This document shows positions 16,163 to 22,997 of a stretch of 51,944 nt of DNA, piece after piece; the stretch's first letter is position 1; each line of letters begins with the position of its first letter. The position numbers and the translations under genes are program-made. The notes below the pieces were generated by a model. That model saw only the letters and a program-made list of their open reading frames with translations. It searched no databases and was not told the origin of the DNA. Origin of the DNA: Actinomycetes bacterium (GTDB lineage: Bacteria > Actinomycetota > Acidimicrobiia > Acidimicrobiales > RAAP-2); NCBI GenBank assembly GCA_021799615.1, contig JAJZAC010000006.1, forward strand, positions 1 through 51,944, read 5' to 3'.

Positions 16163-16774
16163 TCACCGGGCCGGCCGCCACATGCACCACAACGTGGGGC
16201 CGCCCCCGGCCGGTCGCAGCTCCTCGACGACCTCGAAGCCGAACCGGGCGTAGAGGGGGACGTTGCGCTCCTTCGACGACTCCAGATAGGCGGGCAGGCC
16301 CTCGGCGTCGACGCGGGCCACCCCGTCCGCCAGCAGGGACGAGCCGATCCCCTTGCCCTGCCGGTCGGGCTCCACGCCCAGGTTGGCCAGGTACCAGTGG
16401 GGCTCCTTCGGGTGGTGGGCGTCGATGGCCAGCAGGAACCCGATGGCCGCCGGCGCATGCGGACCGAGCAGGTGCACCGAGGTCGGCAGCAGCTGGAGCA
16501 GCTCGAGCACCGGCCGGCGCGGGCGGAACGGCGGTCCCCAGACGGCCACCCCACCGCCGTCACCTGCCGTGTACACGTGGCCGTGGGGAAGGTACTGCAG
16601 CCCCACCTCCCGGGTGAAGAACGACCGCAGGCCGCGCCGGCGCCGGCCAGGCGAGCGGAACATGAACTGCGACACGGGGTCGTCGTCGAACGCCCGTACC
16701 AGGGTCGCCACTGCGGCCGGCAGGCCGGCGCGCTCCAGCCGGCGGACCTCGGGGGGGGGGGGGGGGGTGGTCAC
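16163..16774 (-). CDS. GNAT family N-acetyltransferase with a homopolymeric tract after the start codon
   Basis: The product is 203 aa. LANLGVEPDRQGKGIGSSLL is the acetyl-CoA-binding motif A of GNAT proteins, and YARFGFEVVEEL is motif B. The GTG at 16774 is preceded by TAGCAT at 7 nt, so a longer version reaching 16852 is unlikely. Codons 3-8 read Thr then five Pro, encoded within a 17-nt C tract; slippage of one base would shift the frame at residue 8 and abolish the protein. The substrate is unknown. The gene is convergent with the secreted hydrolase and lies 94 bp from the end of yqgE. Confidence 0.85.
   Translation of the reverse strand: MTTPPPPPEVRRLERAGLPAAVATLVRAFDDDPVSQFMFRSPGRRRRGLRSFFTREVGLQYLPHGHVYTAGDGGGVAVWGPPFRPRRPVLELLQLLPTSVHLLGPHAPAAIGFLLAIDAHHPKEPHWYLANLGVEPDRQGKGIGSSLLADGVARVDAEGLPAYLESSKERNVPLYARFGFEVVEELRPAGGGPTLWCMWRPAR
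16751..16767. repeat. 17-nt G/C homopolymer at the start of the GNAT gene
   Basis: The plus strand shows 17 consecutive G, which is 17 C on the coding strand, spanning codons 3-8 of the GNAT gene. It is the longest homopolymer I see in the window. It could be a slippage-prone contingency tract or a sequencing/assembly artefact. Confidence 0.9.
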
Positions 16775-16781
16775 CGGCCGG

Positions 16782-16787
16782 ATGCTA
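16782..16787 (-). promoter_or_regulatory. Putative -10 box (TAGCAT) of the GNAT gene
   Basis: Read on the minus strand, TAGCAT lies 7 nt before GTG 16774, again a leaderless arrangement. Confidence 0.5.
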
Positions 16788-16868
16788 CCCGTGGACCCCC
16801 GCCGGTGCCCGGACCGGGCCGGGCTGGACCGGACCGGGCCACGGCACGTCACCGGAGGGCGTCACCGT

Positions 16869-17480
16869 TCAGTTGACCGACGGGTCCTCCGGATGGGCGG
16901 CGACGAGCGCCCACCGCCCGCCCTGGCGGCGCAGGACCCGGGCCCACAGCGACCGGGGCTCGGGGTCGAGGGCGTCGCACGGCTCGGCGGGCACCACGAA
17001 CCACGACCCCGAGGCGATCTCGTCCTCGAGCTGGCCCTCGTCCCAGCCGGCGTAGCCGGCGAAGACCCGCACGGCGACCAGGGTGGGAACCGGCGGCACG
17101 GCCAGGTCGAAGGTGCCGACCGGGTCGGCGTCCCCGACCACCCGGCGCCAACCGGCGGGCGCGGTCTCGGGGTCCGGCTCCCCGGCCAGCCGACCCAGGC
17201 CCACGAGCGCGTTGGACGCCACCGGGCCCCCGCGGAAGATCTCCGCGGGTCCCGCGGCCAGCGGCCGCCACGGCGGCAGGATCTCGCCCACGTCCACGCC
17301 GCCGGGACTGTCGAGGACGACGCCGAGCGCCCCGTGCGCGCCGTGGTCCAGTATCAGCGTCACCGTGCGCTCGAAGTTGGGGTCGACCAGGCGGGGCGTG
17401 GCCACGAGCAGGTACCCGGTCAGCTCGGCAGGTACCGCCCTGCCGCAGTAGGGATCGAAGGCGCCGAAGGACGCGAGCAT
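16869..17480 (-). CDS. YqgE/AlgH family protein (DUF179)
   Basis: The product is 203 aa. The family core is clear: LTGYLLVATPRLVDPNFERTVTLILDHGAHGALGVVLDSP, then the FRGGPVASNALV block and FAGYAGWDEGQLEDEI. The biochemical role of YqgE is not established; AlgH is linked to alginate regulation in Pseudomonas. ATG 17480 is the nearest usable start although it adds about 23 residues before the conserved core. The gene is divergent from the small protein at 17547. Confidence 0.9.
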   Translation of the reverse strand: MLASFGAFDPYCGRAVPAELTGYLLVATPRLVDPNFERTVTLILDHGAHGALGVVLDSPGGVDVGEILPPWRPLAAGPAEIFRGGPVASNALVGLGRLAGEPDPETAPAGWRRVVGDADPVGTFDLAVPPVPTLVAVRVFAGYAGWDEGQLEDEIASGSWFVVPAEPCDALDPEPRSLWARVLRRQGGRWALVAAHPEDPSVN

Positions 17481-17546
17481 TCCTGCATCTTTGCCCAACG
17501 GGCCCACACTCGCGACGGACGTGACTAGCTTCCCCGGCGGAAATGC

Positions 17547-17789
17547 GTGACGCTGGGGGCCGTGGCAGCGCGTCAGCAGCGACGAGGGCAACAGCGCCGC
17601 AGGCCGGAGCCGCCGGCCGAGCGCCGGCTGGGGCACTGGCGGGCCGACGGCGCGCCCAAGGCCCGGTACTCGACCTCGGCTGCCGCGGAGCGGGCGTCGC
17701 TGTGGGCCCGGCTGGAGCACGGCAGCGACCTCCATCCCTACCAGTGCGAGTTCTGCCGTGGGTGGCATCTGGGCAGCCGCCCCGACTGA
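17547..17789 (+). CDS. Small conserved-looking protein with a CxxC/His motif
   Basis: The product is 80 aa and I do not recognise a named family. The N-terminal half is basic (GQQRRRPEPPAERR). The C-terminus reads HPYQCEFCRGWHLGSRPD, a compact Cys-x2-Cys plus His arrangement resembling half of a zinc knuckle. GTG 17547 is chosen; another in-frame GTG at 17562 is possible, and a TAGCTT hexamer at 17526-17531 could be the -10 box. This frame is preferred over overlapping open frames because only it gives the Cys/His motif and an aromatic, structured C-terminus. It converges on mscL with a 27-bp gap. Confidence 0.6.
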   Translation: MTLGAVAARQQRRGQQRRRPEPPAERRLGHWRADGAPKARYSTSAAAERASLWARLEHGSDLHPYQCEFCRGWHLGSRPD

Positions 17790-17816
17790 TCCCGTCCGGC
17801 GGCTCCTCCCCGGCCC

Positions 17817-18263
17817 CTACTCGGCCGCGACCACCGGCACCGTCGGGGTCAGCGGGCCGGTGCAGTAGGCGCACCGGGTGGCGGCCGGCGGCACCTCGGA
17901 CAGGCAGGCCGGGCACTGCACCAGCGGCGTCTCCGCTGCCGGCCCCCTGCCCAGGCGCCGCATCAGGTGGTTGACCGGCGTGACCACGAGGAAGAACACC
18001 ACCGCCGCCACCACCAGGAACGTGACCACGGCGTTGACGAAGTCCCCGTAGGCGAACGAACTGCCGTGCAGGGTGAACGTGAAGTTCTTGAAGTCGCCGG
18101 ACGTACCGCCGATGGCGGCTACCAGGGGGGTGATGAAGTCCTTGACCAGCGCGGTGACCACGGCGGTGAAGGCGGCGCCGACGGCCACGGCCACGGCCAG
18201 GTCGACGATGTTCCCTCGCAGCAGGAAGTCACGGAATTCCTTGACGATGCCATGCGAGCGCAT
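17817..18263 (-). CDS. mscL: Large-conductance mechanosensitive channel with a C-terminal zinc ribbon
   Basis: The product is 148 aa. Residues 1-110 are MscL: an N-terminal amphipathic helix (GIVKEFRDFLLRGNIVDLAVAVAVGAAF) with the TM1 pore helix, a periplasmic loop, and TM2 (VVTFLVVAAVVFFLVVTPVNHLMRRL). MscL opens under membrane tension to release solutes during osmotic downshock. The last 30 residues are not the usual coiled coil but a four-cysteine ribbon, CPACLSEVPPAATRCAYC. The ATG has a strong GAGGAGGT Shine-Dalgarno sequence, unlike most genes here. Confidence 0.95.
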   Translation of the reverse strand: MRSHGIVKEFRDFLLRGNIVDLAVAVAVGAAFTAVVTALVKDFITPLVAAIGGTSGDFKNFTFTLHGSSFAYGDFVNAVVTFLVVAAVVFFLVVTPVNHLMRRLGRGPAAETPLVQCPACLSEVPPAATRCAYCTGPLTPTVPVVAAE

Positions 18264-18265
18264 CG

Positions 18266-18318
18266 CACCTCCTCGTCGTGCGGGGCCGGGCTCGCCCCGG
18301 CCGACGGCGACCAGCGTA
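18266..18318 (-). promoter_or_regulatory. mscL promoter and leader: TACGCT -10 box, hairpin, Shine-Dalgarno
   Basis: On the minus strand, TACGCT (18318-18313) is a plausible -10 box. The leader of about 43 nt contains a perfect 7-bp hairpin GGCCGGG/CCCGGCC (18302-18284) and then the Shine-Dalgarno AGGAGG (18273-18268), 4 nt before the ATG. The hairpin ends about 10 nt upstream of the Shine-Dalgarno and could influence ribosome access. Confidence 0.5.
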
Positions 18319-18353
18319 GGGGCCCACCGGGCAGGCCGCCCGGACGACCGGCG

Positions 18354-18836
18354 TCAGGTCCCGGCCCGCCCGTACACCGACGCCCGCCACCGGCCGGTGG
18401 TGGGGACCGAGCACAGGGCGGCGGCCGCGTCGACCAGCCACCGCAGGACGTCGCCGTCGGGAACGCCGTCGGGGAGTCGGACCACCAGGCCGCGCCGGGG
18501 GTGGTCCTGGACCACCCGCCACCCGGCAGGGATCCCCGGGCCGGACTGGCGGAGCCGGAGGGCGGCCCGACGGCCGGCGCCGTGCTGGATCCCCGCCTCC
18601 GCCGGTTGGACCGCGCCGCCGCGCCCCGGTCGGGACGGCACGTAGGTGGCGGTCGGCACGGCCGGGCCCACGGTGCCGAAGATGGCGAACGGCCCCTGCG
18701 GCGGCGGCCGGTCCTCGTCGGCCACCTCCGGGGAGCAGTTCACCCACCCGCCACCCGGCACACCGGCGAGAGCGGCGACGAGTGGACCCAGCTCGGCCGG
18801 GTCCACGTCGAGCTCGGCCACGGGCCTGCGGCTCAC
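18354..18836 (-). CDS. Hypothetical protein, last gene of the redox operon
   Basis: The product is 160 aa with no family I recognise. It has no signal peptide or TM segment. It is rich in Gly, Pro and Arg with two Cys, and ends in a region RLPDGVPDGDVLRWLVDAAAALC that may be helical. The GTG start overlaps the nitroreductase stop by 4 bp, which supports a real, translationally coupled gene. A Cys in WVNCSPEVADEDRP might be redox-active, but there is no motif to rely on. Confidence 0.55.
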   Translation of the reverse strand: MSRRPVAELDVDPAELGPLVAALAGVPGGGWVNCSPEVADEDRPPPQGPFAIFGTVGPAVPTATYVPSRPGRGGAVQPAEAGIQHGAGRRAALRLRQSGPGIPAGWRVVQDHPRRGLVVRLPDGVPDGDVLRWLVDAAAALCSVPTTGRWRASVYGRAGT

Positions 18837-19534
18837 GGGCCGCCGGGCGGTGCGAACGGGGTGCCGTCGTAGCGGTCGACGGTGGTGAAGGCCGCCACCG
18901 GCTCCCGCCGCAGCCGGGTCGACCGGTGGACGGGGTGCCCGAGGGCGATCACGCCGGCCATCACCACCTCGTCGGGCAGTCCGAGCACGGTGCGCAGGTG
19001 GGGCTCGCCCCGGACCGCCATCGTCGTGACCACGCCCCCCAACCCCTCGTCGCGGGCGGCGAGGAGGATGCTCCAGGCGAACGGGTAGACCGATGCCCCA
19101 CCCACCAGCGGGATGCGGTCGAGATCCCGGTCTACCGTGGCCAGCCGGCGCAGGTCGGCCAGGAGGACGAGCAGGACGGGCACCTCGTCGAGGTGCTCGG
19201 GGAACCCGCCGGGACCGGCGGCGGCCTGGGCGGCGAGCGCCGGCGCCGTGCTGACGGCGTCGGACTCGGCGGCCCGGTCGTTCAGCGCACCCCAGGGCGT
19301 CAGCCCGGCCGCCCCCTGGGCCAGGTACTCGTACCACCCGGCGAGGTAGGCGTCGCGCAGTGCCCGGCGGACCTCGGGACGGCGCACCACGACCACCCGC
19401 CAGGCCTGGCGGTTCCCGCCGTTCGGTGCGAAGCGGGCGGCGTCGAGGATGCGCCCCAGCACGGCGTCGTCGACCGGCTCGCCGGTGAACTCCCGGACGG
19501 CGCCGGTCGTCCGCAGGGCCTCGCCCAGTTCCAC
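18833..19534 (-). CDS. Nitroreductase family flavoprotein
   Basis: The product is 233 aa. It has the FMN-binding start ALRTTGAVREFTGEPVDDAVLGRILDAARFAPNGGNRQAWRVVVVR and the C-terminal ARDEGLGGVVTTM with LGLPDEVVMAGVIALGHP, both typical of NADPH-dependent nitroreductases. These enzymes reduce nitro groups, quinones or related electrophiles. The GTG at 19534 is 17 bp after the peroxiredoxin stop. It belongs to a minus-strand operon with NhaA and peroxiredoxin. Confidence 0.9.
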   Translation of the reverse strand: MELGEALRTTGAVREFTGEPVDDAVLGRILDAARFAPNGGNRQAWRVVVVRRPEVRRALRDAYLAGWYEYLAQGAAGLTPWGALNDRAAESDAVSTAPALAAQAAAGPGGFPEHLDEVPVLLVLLADLRRLATVDRDLDRIPLVGGASVYPFAWSILLAARDEGLGGVVTTMAVRGEPHLRTVLGLPDEVVMAGVIALGHPVHRSTRLRREPVAAFTTVDRYDGTPFAPPGGP

Positions 19535-19551
19535 GCCGCTCCCGCCGGTCC

Positions 19552-20034
19552 TCAGAGCTCGGCCAGCACCGAGTCGGCCGCGCTGACCGTCAGGCCAGGT
19601 CCCGGCTCGACGAACACGGCCGACACGACGCCGTCGTCGATGATCGCTGCGTAACGCTGCGACCGGATGCCCAATCCGAAGGCGGACCCGTCCATCTCCA
19701 GCCCGGCGGCCCGGGTGAACTCGCCGTTGCCGTCGGCCAGCATCAGCACCTTGTCGTCCACCTCGTGCGCCTGGCCCCAGGCGCCCATCACGAAGGGGTC
19801 GTTGACGGCGATGCAGGCGATGGTGTCGACGCCCTTCGCCCGGAGCTCGTCGTTGCGGAGCAGGAAGCTGGGAAGGTGGTAGTCCGAACAGGTCGGGGTG
19901 AAGGCGCCGGGGACGGCGAAGAGGACCACCTTGCCCGTTCCCAGCACCTCGCCGGTCCGGACGGGCTGGGGGCCCTCCGGGCCCATGGTCATCACCTGCA
20001 CGTCGGGGATGCGGTCTCCGGCGGCGATCGTCAT
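19552..20034 (-). CDS. Peroxiredoxin (Prx5/AhpC-TSA family)
   Basis: The product is 160 aa. The active-site segment AVPGAFTPTCSDYHLPSF carries the peroxidatic Cys49 with the conserved Pro and Thr before it. IACIAVNDPFVM and ADGNGEFTRAAGL are further hallmarks of the Prx5 group. It reduces hydrogen peroxide and alkyl hydroperoxides; the reductant is not evident here. The ATG overlaps the nhaA stop by 4 bp. Confidence 0.94.
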   Translation of the reverse strand: MTIAAGDRIPDVQVMTMGPEGPQPVRTGEVLGTGKVVLFAVPGAFTPTCSDYHLPSFLLRNDELRAKGVDTIACIAVNDPFVMGAWGQAHEVDDKVLMLADGNGEFTRAAGLEMDGSAFGLGIRSQRYAAIIDDGVVSAVFVEPGPGLTVSAADSVLAEL

Positions 20035-21257
20035 GTCTCCTCCTCGGGGTCGTCGCGGTCAGCATACGGCGAGCCCGCCGGGCGCGGACCGGAGGCGACG
20101 GCCCGGCGGTGGAACACGGCGAAGAGGGACGCGCCGAGGACGAACGCCACCGCCGACCCGGCGACCAGGCCCAGCTCGGCCGCCCCCACCAGCGACGGCT
20201 GGTCCCGGTAGACGGACGTGGCTACCAGGACGGGCACGGTGAACCCGATCCCGGCCACGGCCGAGCCGCCCACCAGGTGCCGCCACCGCACCCCGGTCGG
20301 GAGGCGGGCACCTCCCAGCCGCACCGCCAGCAACGAGGCGCCGGAGATACCGAGCACCTTGCCCGCCACCCGGGCCGTCGCCACACCGGCGAAGACGCCG
20401 CCGGCGCCCGCCGGCGCCAGGACCCGCGCCGACAGGGTGAGCCCGGCGTTGGCCAGGCCGAACACGGGCAGGACCACGAAGGTCGACAGCGGCACCGCCA
20501 CCCGCTCCACCCGCCCGGCGGCCGCCGCCGGCACGAGGGCCCCGGCCGCCACCCCGGCGAGTGCCGGCTCGACGCCACCGGCCGCCAGGAGGAACCACAA
20601 GGGCAGCGACCCGACCAGGGCGGGCCAGGCCCGGTCCCCCTGCCACCGGACCCGGACCACGACGAGCACAGCAAGCACGGTGCCGGCGCCGACGAGGGCG
20701 AGGGGGTGCAGCGCCGAGGCGCCGGTCACCGCCAGGACGGCGACCGACCCCAGGTCGTCGGCGACGGCCAGGGCCAGCAACCACGCCCGCACCCCCGCCG
20801 GCACCCGCCGACCGAGCACAGCCAGAGCGGCCAGGGCCACGGCGATGTCGGTGGCGAGGGGGATCCCCCAGCCACGAACTCCGGGCTGCCCGGTGTTCCA
20901 CGCCAGGTACACGAGTGCGGCCCCCACCATGCCGCCGACCGCGCCCACGACGGGCAGGGCGGCCGCCCGCCGGTCGGCCAGTGCCCCGTCACGGCGCTCC
21001 CGACCCAGCTCCAGCCCGACGACGAGGAAGAAGACGGCCATCAACCCGCCGTTCACCAGCCCCCGGGGCGTGCCCACCTGCGCCGCCGCGCCCGGCACCA
21101 GCGACAGGCCCCGTTCCCACACGGCCGGGTACGAACCCCGGCCGGGCACGTTCGCCCACACCAGGGCGGCCACGCCGGCCACGGCCAGCAGGGCGCCACC
21201 CGCCACCTCGTCGGTGACGAACCGGCGTGCCGCCTTCCGGTCCGGACCGCCGCTCAC
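20031..21257 (-). CDS. nhaA: Na+/H+ antiporter NhaA
   Basis: The product is 408 aa with about eleven to twelve hydrophobic segments. GGALLAVAGVAALVWANVP is the conserved first helix, MAVFFLVVGLELGRERRDG follows, then PLATDIAVALA, and LALAVADDLGSVAVLA carries the Asp-Asp pair that binds and exchanges Na+ and H+. NhaA expels sodium at alkaline pH. It starts with GTG, 21 bp after the zinc-ribbon miniprotein, and overlaps the peroxiredoxin gene by 4 bp. Confidence 0.94.
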   Translation of the reverse strand: MSGGPDRKAARRFVTDEVAGGALLAVAGVAALVWANVPGRGSYPAVWERGLSLVPGAAAQVGTPRGLVNGGLMAVFFLVVGLELGRERRDGALADRRAAALPVVGAVGGMVGAALVYLAWNTGQPGVRGWGIPLATDIAVALAALAVLGRRVPAGVRAWLLALAVADDLGSVAVLAVTGASALHPLALVGAGTVLAVLVVVRVRWQGDRAWPALVGSLPLWFLLAAGGVEPALAGVAAGALVPAAAAGRVERVAVPLSTFVVLPVFGLANAGLTLSARVLAPAGAGGVFAGVATARVAGKVLGISGASLLAVRLGGARLPTGVRWRHLVGGSAVAGIGFTVPVLVATSVYRDQPSLVGAAELGLVAGSAVAFVLGASLFAVFHRRAVASGPRPAGSPYADRDDPEEET

Positions 21258-21278
21258 CCGGCGGTGCCTCGCACCGGC

Positions 21279-21434
21279 TCAGGCGTCGCCGCCGTCACCC
21301 CCGTCGACGTCCACCGCCACCACCCGCTGGCACCGGGTGCACCAGGCTGCGGCATCGCCCGACGAGGGGTGGACGAGTGCGCCGCACGAGGTGCAACGGT
21401 AGATCACCGGGGACCGGGTCGACGGGCTGGTCAT
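21279..21434 (-). CDS. 51-aa zinc-ribbon miniprotein upstream of nhaA
   Basis: A short frame encodes 51 aa starting MTSPSTRSPVIYRCTSCG and containing a second pair WCTRCQ, a four-cysteine ribbon (Cys-x2-Cys, about 19 residues, Cys-x2-Cys), with an acidic DVDGGDGGDA tail. Ribbon geometry and position at the head of the nhaA operon with a 21-bp spacing support a real gene. I see no clear Shine-Dalgarno. Function is unknown; such ribbons often bind nucleic acids or partner proteins. Confidence 0.6.
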   Translation of the reverse strand: MTSPSTRSPVIYRCTSCGALVHPSSGDAAAWCTRCQRVVAVDVDGGDGGDA

Positions 21435-21599
21435 GGCGGAGGAGATCTTCGCACAGGAAGCGCAACCGGCGACAGGGAGTCACCACGCCACCACGCGGAT
21501 GGGCGGACGCAGGGCGCGGCCAGGTGGGTGCGGGGCACCGGCCGGAGGTAGGGTGCAGCCGTCGGCGAGCAGTCGCCGGAGGACGCGAGCGGGGGTGGA

Positions 21600-22997
21600 A
21601 TGGGAGACGTCTTCGAGCAGCTTGCCCGGATCGTGGGCGGGGACGACGTGCTCGTCGGCGACCGTATCGACGCTGACGCCGAGCACGACGAGGCGCTGAC
21701 CGTCACGCCGGTCCGCCCTCTCGCCGTGGTCCGCCCCGGCACCACCGACGAGGTGGCCGCCATCGTGGCACTGGCACGAGCGACGGGCACCCCGCTGACG
21801 GCCCGCGGCTCGGCCACCGGGCTGGCCGGCGGGTGCGTCCCGGCCGAGGGCGGTGTCGTCGTCTCCTTCGAACGGATGGACCGGATCCTCGAGATCGACA
21901 CGGCCAACAACGTCGCCGTGGTCGAACCCGGCGTCACCCTCCGGAGCCTGGAGGAGGCTCTCACCCCCCTCGGCCTCGTCTACCCCGTCTACCCCGGCGA
22001 GCTCTCGGCCAGCCTGGGGGGGAACGTCGCCACCAACGCCGGGGGGATGCGGGCCGTGAAGTACGGCGTCACCCGCCACCAAGTCCTGGGCGTCACCGCC
22101 GTGCTCGGCACCGGCGAGGTGGTCACCAGCGGGGGCAAGTTCGTGAAGTCGACCAGCGGGTACGACCTCACCCAGCTCATCGTCGGCTCGGAGGGCACCC
22201 TGGCCCTCGTCACCCGGGCCGTCCTCAAACTGTGGCCCCGGCCGCCGGTCGCCACCACGGTCCTCGTGCCCTTCCGCACCCTCGAGGAGGTCTCGAACGC
22301 CGTCCCCCCCATCGTGGCCAGCGGGATCGCGCCCCGGGTGGTGGAGTACATCGACGTCATGTCGATGGCCGGCATCACCTCCAACGCCCAGATGGACCTG
22401 GGGATCGAGGAGTCGGTGCGCGAGGCGGCCATGGCCTACCTGGTCGTCGTGGTCGAGGGGTTTGCCGCCGACCGGGTCGAGGAGGACGTGGCCGCCCTGG
22501 CCGGGCTGGTCTCCGAGCTCGGCGCCCTCGACGTCTACGTCCTGCCCGAGCAGGCCGGCGCCCGGCTGATCGAGGCCCGGGAGCACGCGTTCTGGGCGGC
22601 GAAGGCGGCCGGTGCCGACGACATCGTCGACGTCGTCGTCCCCCGGGCGTCCATCCCCGAGTACCTGCAACGGGTCGGAGACCTGGCCGCGGCCGAGTCG
22701 TCGCTCGTGGTGGGGTGCGGCCACGCCGGCGACGGCAACGTCCACCTGTCGGTGTTCCAGTCCGATCCCGAGATCCGCCGCCGGTTGGTGCACGCCATCG
22801 TCGCTACCGGCGTCGCCATGGGCGGGGCCGTCTCGGGCGAGCACGGCATCGGCACGGAGAAGAAGCATGCGCTGGCAGAATTGGAGGACCCGGTGAAGCT
22901 CGACCTCATGCGCCGCATCAAGGCGGCCTTCGACCCCGACGGCATCCTCAACCCGGGCAAGGTGTTCGACACCGCGCCGGCCGGGAGCGCACGGTGA
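21600..22997 (+). CDS. FAD-linked oxidase, GlcD/D-lactate dehydrogenase family
   Basis: The product is 465 aa. The PCMH-type FAD domain (PLAVVRPGTTDEVAAIVALA, LTARGSATGLAGGCVP, GGNVATNAGGMRAVKYGV) is followed by the C-terminal cap with CGHAGDGNVH and HGIGTEKK. The family oxidises 2-hydroxy acids such as glycolate or D-lactate. A TAGGGT hexamer 46 nt upstream could be the -10 box of a leadered mRNA. The downstream ThDP enzyme begins inside its stop codon (GTGA), so the pair probably works on the same 2-hydroxy/2-oxo-acid metabolite. GlcE and GlcF subunits are absent here. Confidence 0.92.
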   Translation: MGDVFEQLARIVGGDDVLVGDRIDADAEHDEALTVTPVRPLAVVRPGTTDEVAAIVALARATGTPLTARGSATGLAGGCVPAEGGVVVSFERMDRILEIDTANNVAVVEPGVTLRSLEEALTPLGLVYPVYPGELSASLGGNVATNAGGMRAVKYGVTRHQVLGVTAVLGTGEVVTSGGKFVKSTSGYDLTQLIVGSEGTLALVTRAVLKLWPRPPVATTVLVPFRTLEEVSNAVPPIVASGIAPRVVEYIDVMSMAGITSNAQMDLGIEESVREAAMAYLVVVVEGFAADRVEEDVAALAGLVSELGALDVYVLPEQAGARLIEAREHAFWAAKAAGADDIVDVVVPRASIPEYLQRVGDLAAAESSLVVGCGHAGDGNVHLSVFQSDPEIRRRLVHAIVATGVAMGGAVSGEHGIGTEKKHALAELEDPVKLDLMRRIKAAFDPDGILNPGKVFDTAPAGSAR

